NCBI GenBank assembly: GCA_963801475.1
Contig: CAWDEX010000001.1
Span: 496,001-560,000 of the forward strand
Source: DAOMFB01 sp963801475
GTDB lineage: Bacteria > Acidobacteriota > Thermoanaerobaculia > UBA5066
Length of the DNA stretch: 64,000 nucleotides
Direction of reading: 5' to 3'
Shown here: piece after piece, positions 8,676-14,565 of the stretch
Layout of the letters: every line of letters starts with the position of its first letter
How positions within the stretch are numbered: position 1 is the first letter of the stretch
Notes under the pieces: model-generated
Told to the model about the DNA's origin: nothing
Databases searched by the model: none
Seen by the model: only the letters and a program-made list of their open reading frames with translations
Made by a program: the position numbers and the translations under genes

Positions 8676-9644
8676 ATGAAAGCGATTCGCGTTCACGAAA
8701 ACGGCGGCCCCGAGGTCCTGACTCTCGAAGAGATCCCGCTTCCCGAGCCGAAGGAGGGCGAGGCCCTCGTACGGGTCGAGGCGGTGGGCGTCAACTTCAT
8801 CGAGATCTACTTCCGGCTCGGCTGGTACAAGGCGGCCCTTCCTCTGACATTAGGGGGCGAATGCGCCGGCACGGTCACGGCGGTCGGCCGGGGCGTGACG
8901 GAGGTGAAGCCGGGCGACCGGGTCGCCACTTTCAACGCGGCCGGCGCCTATGCCGGGTTCGCGGTCGCATCGGCTGCGCGGCTCGTCCGCCTCCCCGAGG
9001 GAGTGACGGCGAAGCAGGCGGCCGCCGCGATGCTGCAGGGGATGACGGCGCACTACCTGACGGCGTCGACGTTCCCCCTGAAGCCGGGCGACGCCTGCCT
9101 CGTCCATGCCGCGGCCGGGGGCGTCGGGCTTTTGCTGTGCCAGATGGCGAAACGGCGCGGGGCACGCGTGATCGGGACGGTCTCGACTCCGGAGAAGGCC
9201 CTCCTCGCGAGGGAGGCCGGGGCCGACCGGACCGTCCTCTACACCTCGGAGGACTTCGTCGCGGCGGCGCGGGAGTTCACGAGCGGCCGCGGTGTGAACG
9301 TGATCTACGACTCGGTCGGGAAGACGACCTTCGAGAAGGGGTTCGACGCCCTCGCGCCACGCGGAATGATGGCTCTCTACGGGCAGGCGAGCGGCCCCGT
9401 CTCCTCCTTCGACCCGCAGGTCCTGAACCAGAAGGGCTCGGTCTTCCTGACTCGCCCCAGCCTCTTCCACTACGTCGCGACGCGAGAGGAGCTGCTCGAA
9501 AGGGCGGATGCCGTCTTCGGTTGGGTCAGGGACGGCTCCCTGAGGCTCCGCATGGAGCACGTGTTCCCGCTCGCGAGCGCCGCCGACGCCCACCGCGCGC
9601 TCGAGGGGCGGAAGACGACGGGGAAGGTCCTGCTGATTCCGTAG
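8676..9644 (+). CDS. qor: NADPH:quinone oxidoreductase (zeta-crystallin-like, MDR family)
   Basis: A 322-residue zinc-free medium-chain dehydrogenase/reductase. The N-terminal GroES-like domain carries GGECAGTV and GDRVA; the nucleotide-binding fold has AAAGGVGLLLCQMAK, and the segment DSVGKTTF follows as in the QOR family. It reduces quinones with NADPH in the cytosol. No structural zinc Cys cluster or catalytic zinc ligands are visible, which separates it from the alcohol dehydrogenase at 46 kb. It is convergent with the MOSC gene. The length is typical (about 325). Confidence 0.93.
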   Translation: MKAIRVHENGGPEVLTLEEIPLPEPKEGEALVRVEAVGVNFIEIYFRLGWYKAALPLTLGGECAGTVTAVGRGVTEVKPGDRVATFNAAGAYAGFAVASAARLVRLPEGVTAKQAAAAMLQGMTAHYLTASTFPLKPGDACLVHAAAGGVGLLLCQMAKRRGARVIGTVSTPEKALLAREAGADRTVLYTSEDFVAAAREFTSGRGVNVIYDSVGKTTFEKGFDALAPRGMMALYGQASGPVSSFDPQVLNQKGSVFLTRPSLFHYVATREELLERADAVFGWVRDGSLRLRMEHVFPLASAADAHRALEGRKTTGKVLLIP

Positions 9645-9706
9645 GTCTCCGCCGAGTCCTCCGGGGCAACGACCTCGATGGCGGCCATCTCCGCGGTGGA
9701 TAGTTC

Positions 9707-10363
9707 CTATTCCGTGCCGGAGCGCCCCCACACCAGTATCACCTTGTCGCCGACGGCCACCTCGCCGCCTTCGACCACGAAGCAGTTGAGCGCGAGCTTC
9801 CCCTCGAAGCGCCGGTAGATGCCGCGGGTGATCTCCTTGTCCTGCACGAGGGTGTCGGGGTCGAACGAGGTCATGATGCAGCGGAGCCTGAGGTCCTTCA
9901 CGCCGATGAGGACGTCGCCGATTCGCAGGCACGCGCCCGGCCACTCGCGTTCGCCGAGTCCTTCGACGTCGCCGATGACGAGGTTGGGCCGCAGACGCCG
10001 GCCGTCGTGACCAAAAGCCGCGATCGCCCCGTCGGTCGCCACCAGCAACGGCAGGACGTCGAACCGCTCGGCTCCGTCGTAGCGCACCAGCCGGGCGCCA
10101 GGCCCAGCGATGGCCGCGACCTCGGCGGCCACTTCCGGGCTGTCCCAGGGCCGGCCGTCCACCCGGACGACGCCATCCACTCCGAGAGAGCCTCTGTGGC
10201 CCAGGAAGCGCGGATGCGTGCGGGAGGTGATGACCCGCCCCGTCGCGTCCTCGACATGGACGACCCGGTCGCCATCGATGCCGAGAAGGCCCACCCCGAC
10301 CCGCTCGAGCTTCTCGCCCGTCATCGTCTTGACGGGATACCGCCAGATCTCCGTGATCTTCAC
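9707..10363 (-). CDS. MOSC domain-containing protein
   Basis: A 218-residue protein with an N-terminal MOSC_N-type beta-barrel starting IWRYPVKTMTGEKLE and a C-terminal MOSC domain carrying the conserved region LRCIMTSFDPDTL with its cysteine. MOSC proteins are sulfur-carrier or molybdenum-cofactor-binding enzymes, such as the mARC and YcbX types that reduce N-hydroxylated compounds. No ferredoxin domain is fused, so an external electron donor is expected. The start follows IWRYPVK closely, as is usual for the family. The DinB gene follows downstream with only 18 bases between, so the two are probably co-transcribed. Confidence 0.87.
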   Translation of the reverse strand: MKITEIWRYPVKTMTGEKLERVGVGLLGIDGDRVVHVEDATGRVITSRTHPRFLGHRGSLGVDGVVRVDGRPWDSPEVAAEVAAIAGPGARLVRYDGAERFDVLPLLVATDGAIAAFGHDGRRLRPNLVIGDVEGLGEREWPGACLRIGDVLIGVKDLRLRCIMTSFDPDTLVQDKEITRGIYRRFEGKLALNCFVVEGGEVAVGDKVILVWGRSGTE

Positions 10364-10381
10364 GACGGCTTAGGCGGCGGC

Positions 10382-10891
10382 CTACGCGGCACCCGGCGCG
10401 ACGCCGGAGAGCGCCTTCACGGCGACCGGCTCGCTGCTCAGGTCTTCTCCGGTGAGGACTCGCCTGAGGTATCCCGCCTGCCCGAGGTGGTGCGCGAGAT
10501 GAGCGCAGAGATGGAGGAGAAACAGCCCGGTGGGCACTCGAAGGCCTCCCGGAACGGCGGGATACGCGGCGGACAAGGCGTCCCCGGGCAGACTCGAAAG
10601 GACCGTCTCAACGATCTGAATCGTCTTCCGGATCTCGGCGAGGAGCGTCGCCCGGGAGGCTCCACGGGCGCTGAACTCGAGTTCCCGATCGCGCACGTAT
10701 CCGGACCTGCCGAGCACGGCACCCAGAAAGTGCTGGAGGTTGCCGCAGATGTGAAGGGCCAGCGTTCCCGTGGAGTTCGAGATGCCCGGGACGACCTTCC
10801 AGATCAGGCTTTCGTCAGGGAAGAGCTCCAGCTCCCTGGAGAACGACGTTAACTCCCGTGTCAGGAGAAGTCGGATCCATCCGATATCCAC
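10382..10891 (-). CDS. DinB-like (four-helix, metal-binding) family protein
   Basis: A 169-residue helical protein. Conserved metal-ligand histidines of the DinB/YfiT fold are visible in ALHICGNLQHFLG and in the C-terminal HLCAHLAHHLGQ. The superfamily includes thiol S-transferases (bacillithiol- or mycothiol-dependent) and stress-induced proteins. Which thiol is used here cannot be told from the sequence. It lies immediately upstream of the MOSC gene on the same strand, about 18 bases apart. Confidence 0.85.
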   Translation of the reverse strand: MDIGWIRLLLTRELTSFSRELELFPDESLIWKVVPGISNSTGTLALHICGNLQHFLGAVLGRSGYVRDRELEFSARGASRATLLAEIRKTIQIVETVLSSLPGDALSAAYPAVPGGLRVPTGLFLLHLCAHLAHHLGQAGYLRRVLTGEDLSSEPVAVKALSGVAPGAA

Positions 10892-10960
10892 GCGTCACAC
10901 CCCCTTCCGTCGACTGCCTGACGATATACCGCGTCCGGCGGCGATCCTCGGAAGCCGGAA

Positions 10961-11428
10961 TCAGGAGCCCGCGCCCTCGAGCCGGTTGCGATAGCCCTCG
11001 TAGTCCGGAAGGGCTCTTTCATAGGTGGAGTCCATGAGCGGGGACGAGATCATGAAGTCCGCGCTGGCCCGGTTGCAGGCGACCGGGACGTTCCAGACGA
11101 CCGCGATCCGGAGGAGCGCCTTGACGTCGGGGTCGTGGGGCTGTGGCTCCAGAGGGTCCCAGAAGAAGATGACGAAGTCGATCGAGCCTTCGGCGATCTT
11201 CGCGCCGATCTGCTGGTCGCCCCCGAGCGGGCCGCTCTGGAGCTTGACGACGGTGGTGTCGAGCGCCTTCTCGATCAGGGCGCCCGTCGTTCCGGTGGCG
11301 AAGAGATCGTGCTTCACGAGGAGTTCGCGGTTGAACTGCGCCCACTCCAGAAGGTCCTTCTTCTTGTTGTCGTGCGCGACGAGGGCGATCCGCTTTCGGG
11401 GACCGCTTTCGAGAGTGTCATCCGTCAT
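10961..11428 (-). CDS. mgsA: Methylglyoxal synthase
   Basis: A 155-residue cytosolic enzyme converting dihydroxyacetone phosphate to methylglyoxal and phosphate, a bypass of lower glycolysis when phosphate is short. Family blocks are clear: VAHDNKK near the N-terminus, ATGTTG for phosphate binding, SGPLGGDQQIG with the catalytic Asp, and the WDPLEPQPHDPDV block. The length matches the family (about 150). A short hydrophilic extension precedes KRIALVAHD. GAGGA lies about 6 bases before the ATG. It stands alone between DinB and a small membrane protein, both on the same strand. Confidence 0.97.
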   Translation of the reverse strand: MTDDTLESGPRKRIALVAHDNKKKDLLEWAQFNRELLVKHDLFATGTTGALIEKALDTTVVKLQSGPLGGDQQIGAKIAEGSIDFVIFFWDPLEPQPHDPDVKALLRIAVVWNVPVACNRASADFMISSPLMDSTYERALPDYEGYRNRLEGAGS

Positions 11429-11510
11429 CGAGGATTCCTCCAGGGCAAATTCCGTACCGGCGGGGCGATGAGCAGCAGCAGGACACGACCGCGATGGCTT
11501 GCCACATTAC

Positions 11511-11566
11511 AGAGTCAGGAGCTGACTCTGTTGGCTACTTGACCCTGTCGGCTACTTGCCCGCTCG
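11511..11566. repeat. Perfect 8-bp inverted repeat followed by a short direct repeat
   Basis: AGAGTCAG (11511-11518) and CTGACTCT (11522-11529) form a perfect inverted repeat around a GAG loop. Directly after it, TGTYGGCTACTTG occurs twice (about 11528-11557). The hairpin lies about 22 bases past the stop of the small membrane-protein gene on the minus strand, but no T-run follows. It could be a weak terminator, an operator, or a remnant of a REP-type element. Confidence 0.4.
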
Positions 11567-11905
11567 CGGCTCATTCCAGTCCACATGGTGCATCAGATAA
11601 TGCACTCCCGGACCCAGGAGGAGTCCGGCCAGGGCAATCACGACGAGACCTGCATACAAGGCGTAGAGACCCGCAAAGATCTTTCCTGGCTCGGAGAGAT
11701 CCGTCTTTACGGGTCCCATGCCGCCGAGGAGCATCGCCGCATTCAGGAAAGCATCGCGCCAGGGCATATGCTCGTAATGTTCATACCCCCAGATGCCGAT
11801 GCCAAGCGAAACGCCGAGGATCCCTGCGGCAATCCCGGCGTGCGTGAACGTCCGGCGCCAGAACAATCCGCGGTGCTTCTCGCGGGCGCTCTGCTCCTTT
11901 TTCAT
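11552..11905 (-). CDS. Small two-helix membrane protein of unknown function
   Basis: A 117-residue protein with a basic N-terminus (MKKEQSAREKHRG) and two membrane helices, at about 18-37 and 74-97, followed by a C-terminal YLMHHVDWNEPR tail. The start is placed at MKKEQ because GAGGAGAG lies 5-12 bases upstream; a longer frame to 12022 has no such signal. I do not recognise the family. The paired histidines near the C-terminus might bind metal or lipid headgroups, but this is speculative. It is flanked by the mgsA gene and an unrelated lipoprotein gene on the same strand. Confidence 0.7.
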   Translation of the reverse strand: MKKEQSAREKHRGLFWRRTFTHAGIAAGILGVSLGIGIWGYEHYEHMPWRDAFLNAAMLLGGMGPVKTDLSEPGKIFAGLYALYAGLVVIALAGLLLGPGVHYLMHHVDWNEPRAGK

Positions 11906-12103
11906 CGGTGTCTCTCCTCGATCTTCGGTGAGCTGCCCAACGATACCGGGATCAGCGGTGAGCGCAAAGGAGTCTGCTCCCGGGAATCGTCGTCGGTGAA
12001 CGGGTAGGTGCCGGCGAAGCACGAGACTCCGGTCCGGCGATCCAGGTCAGTCCGAACCTCGATCCCTTGATCGATCGTTGAGACGCGAGCCCGGGCAGCG
12101 CGT

Positions 12104-12703
12104 TCATGGACGGACGGGCCGGTAGACGAGGCCTTCCTCTTCCATCTTCATGAACGGGACCTCACGGCCCTTTTCCTTCGAGAGCAGCTCGACGGTCTCC
12201 TTGATCCGTCCGTCCACGGCGGGGCGGTCTTGCAGGATCCGGATCGTGTCGAACGGGACGAACCAACCCTTCTGGTCGGAGGAGAGCTCCAGAAGCAGGC
12301 CGGCACCGCCGGTCTTCTCGTGTCCGGTGCCGCGGCCCAGAGAGCTTTCCACGACGAGGTCATAGCCCCCGTCCGCCGCGGGCGACTTCCGGACGAGGAA
12401 GTAGATCGACTGGTCGCGCGGGCCGGCGCGCCCGTCGTACTTCGGGTGACGACGGTGAATCTCCTTGACCGCCTCCCAGTGATCGGAAAAACGGCGCTCG
12501 AGGACGAGGAATTCGTAGTCGTAGTCTGGCGCGGCGACCCAGATCCCGTCGGCGAACCGGAACGCACGGGCGTGACCGGCGAAGACCGACGAGGACGAAG
12601 GGACGGGCGGCGGCGAATCGGTCAGCGGAAGCGGAGACCTGGTTGACGAGCAACCGGCCAGAAACGCGGCGAAGGCGAGGAGGATCGAGAAGGGTCGGTT
12701 CAT
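12104..12703 (-). CDS. Hypothetical lipoprotein
   Basis: A 199-residue protein with a clear lipoprotein signal peptide: hydrophobic stretch, then lipobox LAGC with Cys at about 18, then a Ser/Pro-rich linker. The mature domain (about 45-195) is mixed alpha/beta with many aromatic residues and no motif I recognise. The residue after the Cys is Ser, so by the usual Asp+2 rule it should go to the outer membrane. It is a single gene with about 80 bases downstream and 150 upstream free of genes. No function is assigned. Confidence 0.72.
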   Translation of the reverse strand: MNRPFSILLAFAAFLAGCSSTRSPLPLTDSPPPVPSSSSVFAGHARAFRFADGIWVAAPDYDYEFLVLERRFSDHWEAVKEIHRRHPKYDGRAGPRDQSIYFLVRKSPAADGGYDLVVESSLGRGTGHEKTGGAGLLLELSSDQKGWFVPFDTIRILQDRPAVDGRIKETVELLSKEKGREVPFMKMEEEGLVYRPVRP

Positions 12704-12792
12704 CGTGCGTTAAGCAAGGTGGTCTGACGGTCGTTCCCCGGGAATCAGCGACCTGCGCGCACGGTCCCGCGGGCCGAAGACGCGAGGGCTGG

Positions 12793-12855
12793 TCAGGACT
12801 TCTTCTTGCCGCCGCCGGGACGGCCAGCGGGCCCCGGCGGCGGGTGCGCAGGCGG
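12793..12855 (-). other. In-frame C-terminal extension beyond the GlsB-like stop codon
   Basis: Immediately past the TAG (12858-12856) of the small membrane-protein gene, the same frame stays open for 20 codons and ends in GRPGGGKKKS and TGA. This tail resembles the C-terminus of the small Cys-rich protein 370 bases upstream (GRSGRGKKKP). It may be a decayed copy of that tail or a readthrough extension; neither is shown. Confidence 0.3.
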
Positions 12856-13107
12856 CTACCTGACGTAGCGCCAGAGAAGGAGCAGGAGGACGGCTCCGAG
12901 GACGGACATGAGGCAGCCCGCGGGATGGAACTTCGCGCCCTCAGCCGGTTTGTTGATGAGGCAGCCGACGATTCCGCCCGCGATGGAGCCCAGGATGCCG
13001 AGGATGGTCGTCGCGAGGAACCCCATCTGGTCGGCGCCCGGCAGGAGTGCGCGGGCGATCAGGCCGACGAAGAAACCGACGACGACGGACCAGAGGATGT
13101 GAATCAT
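12856..13107 (-). CDS. GlsB/YeaQ/YmgE-like small stress-response membrane protein
   Basis: An 83-residue protein with three hydrophobic segments rich in Gly (LGILGSIAGGIVGC), the pattern of the transglycosylase-associated / GlsB-YeaQ family. These are small inner-membrane proteins often induced by stress; the older 'transglycosylase-associated' name does not imply enzyme activity. The start at MIHILW is set by GGAGG 6-10 bases upstream; a longer frame to 13389 is only the upstream small gene read in another frame. The stop is TAG and the frame stays open for 20 more codons. It lies downstream of the Cys-rich small protein on the same strand. Confidence 0.85.
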   Translation of the reverse strand: MIHILWSVVVGFFVGLIARALLPGADQMGFLATTILGILGSIAGGIVGCLINKPAEGAKFHPAGCLMSVLGAVLLLLLWRYVR

Positions 13108-13229
13108 TCGTGCCTCCTTGGGACGGCGCCAGTAAGCCATGTGGTCGCGGTTTCGGGCGGCTCGAGGCGATGCGCCGCCGCCATGCCGTGTCTCGCGACG
13201 ATACGGCGAGCCGGGGCAGGGAGGGCCGG

Positions 13230-13382
13230 TCAGGGCTTCTTCTTCCCTCGACCGGAGCGTCCGACGCTCTTTGCCGCCAGCGGCTCGATCTTCTCGTCTC
13301 CGATGACGGTCTTGAGCGGACAGAAGGAGAACGCGGGGCACTTCTTGCAGGTGACGGCGAGGGCGATTGGGCAGAGGGTCAC
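13230..13382 (-). CDS. Small cysteine-rich protein (50 residues)
   Basis: An ORF from GTG 13382 to TGA 13230, preceded by a near-perfect Shine-Dalgarno AGGAGGT five bases before the GTG. It encodes 50 residues with four cysteines near the N-terminus in the order C-x8-C-x2-C-x6-C (TCKKCPAFSFCP), suggesting a zinc- or iron-sulfur-binding knuckle, and ends in a basic tail GRGKKKP. Codon usage is GC3-rich like its neighbours. I do not recognise the family. It lies between the pseudouridine synthase and the GlsB-like gene on the same strand and may be translated from a shared transcript. Confidence 0.6.
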   Translation of the reverse strand: MTLCPIALAVTCKKCPAFSFCPLKTVIGDEKIEPLAAKSVGRSGRGKKKP

Positions 13383-13413
13383 GGGGCACCTCCTGAGGTG
13401 GGCCGACGCCAGA

Positions 13414-14151
13414 TTACCTCAGCGCGGGGAGCGGGGCTTCCCAGATCCAGGCGCTTCCCTCGGGGCGGCCGGGCGGGTTCTTCCAGACGAGCCGGCTCGC
13501 GTGGAGAAGGGGTGGCGGGGTCTCCGGGCCGCTGCCGGCGTCGTAGAGGCGGTCCCCGAGGAGGGGCGTGCCGAGATGGGCGAGATGAACCCGGAGCTGG
13601 TGCATCCGCCCGGTCTCGGGGATGAGCTCGACGAGTCCGGTCGCTCCCCGATTCTCCACGACGCGATACGCCGTGGCGGCGACCCGTCCGGCCGGGTGGA
13701 CGGCCGTCCGTCCCGGCGGCGGAACCGCCGGAATGGTGCCGACACGGCGGCCCGAGAGGAGATGTCCGGCGCGCGCCGGGCCGTAAGCGGCCTTGAGGGC
13801 GCGGCGGAGCAGATCGGGCTTCGAGGTGCGGTGCTCTAGGACGGGGACCGTTACGACCCCCTCGGGGGGCGACGGCACGCCGCGCGTTCTCGCGAGGTAG
13901 ACCTTCGTCACGTCGCGGGCCCACGCCGCATGGGCGGCGCGGAGCGCCGCGGCGCCGCGCGCGAAGAGCAGCACGCCCGAGGTCTCCCGGTCGAGCCGGT
14001 GGACGAGCGCGAGGTCCTCGCCTATCGCGTCGCGCAACTCTTCGAGCAGCCCCCCCTTCCCGTGGACGACGCGCCCCGCCGGCTTGTTCACGGCGAGGTA
14101 GCAGTCCGCGCCCTCCGGGGAAGCGAGGATCTTGATCCCGGTGCCAATCAT
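13414..14151 (-). CDS. RluA-family RNA pseudouridine synthase
   Basis: A 245-residue enzyme isomerising uridine to pseudouridine in rRNA or tRNA. The RluA-family catalytic motif is present as VHRLDRETSGVLLFARG with the catalytic Asp, together with KPAGRVVH near the N-terminus and GRMHQLRVHLAHLG in the C-terminal half. No N-terminal S4 domain is present, so it is nearer in layout to RluA/TruC than to RluD. The start is put at MIGTGIK (14151). An in-frame extension to 14289 passes through a non-coding tandem repeat (reading APIGVIAPIGV) and is rejected. The target RNA site cannot be predicted. Confidence 0.88.
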   Translation of the reverse strand: MIGTGIKILASPEGADCYLAVNKPAGRVVHGKGGLLEELRDAIGEDLALVHRLDRETSGVLLFARGAAALRAAHAAWARDVTKVYLARTRGVPSPPEGVVTVPVLEHRTSKPDLLRRALKAAYGPARAGHLLSGRRVGTIPAVPPPGRTAVHPAGRVAATAYRVVENRGATGLVELIPETGRMHQLRVHLAHLGTPLLGDRLYDAGSGPETPPPLLHASRLVWKNPPGRPEGSAWIWEAPLPALR

Positions 14152-14156
14152 CCGCA

Positions 14157-14210
14157 GACTACAAATATGAGACCTGACCCCGATTGGGGCTATGACCCCG
14201 ATTGGGGCTA
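14157..14210. repeat. Tandem 18-bp repeat with hairpin units and a REP/RAYT-like flank
   Basis: TGACCCCGATTGGGGCTA occurs twice back to back (14175-14192 and 14193-14210). Each unit holds the small inverted repeat CCCC-GATT-GGGG. The flank ACAAATATGAGACCTGACC next to it recalls sequence seen beside REP-associated tyrosine transposases in other genomes; that is from memory, not a search. It lies between the pseudouridine synthase start and the end of the next gene. Confidence 0.55.
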
Positions 14211-14561
14211 TCTCTTCCCCTCCTTTTCGCTTCTTGACGCCCGAGCCAGGAGTGCCGTCAGGATCCCGTGCAGGACGACCGCCGGCCACAGCAGTATTCC
14301 GCTGAAACCGCCCGCGAGGCCGAGGTAGGCGAGATACAGCGTGACGGCCGCGCTGTACGTCAACATGCCGATCCGCGGCGGGCCGGGCCAGCAGGCGACC
14401 CCCAATGCGATCAGGGCGATGCCGGCCACGCGCGCCACGACCACGGCGATGCCGGTCAGCTCAACGCCGAGCAGCAGTTGTCCGACCAGCGACGGGACGA
14501 TCAGCAGCGCCAGGCCAGTGACCACCTCGGCTACGGCGGCGACCGTCAGCGGTCGCCCCAT
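14208..14561 (-). CDS. Small four-helix membrane protein of unknown function
   Basis: A 117-residue hydrophobic protein with about four membrane helices (about 6-25, 34-52, 62-82, 87-106) and a short basic, charged C-terminal tail (SRSEKEGKR). There are no catalytic or metal motifs. It starts 4 bases after the stop of arylsulfatase 1, on the same strand, so it is very likely translated from the sulfatase transcript. It may be a membrane partner of the sulfatase or simply a passenger. The family is not recognised with certainty. Confidence 0.72.
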   Translation of the reverse strand: MGRPLTVAAVAEVVTGLALLIVPSLVGQLLLGVELTGIAVVVARVAGIALIALGVACWPGPPRIGMLTYSAAVTLYLAYLGLAGGFSGILLWPAVVLHGILTALLARASRSEKEGKR

Positions 14562-14565
14562 CCCG

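Noticed and set aside
14152..14289. Longer N-terminus for the pseudouridine synthase
   Set aside because: The extension runs through the tandem 18-bp repeat and the end of another gene and has no family similarity.
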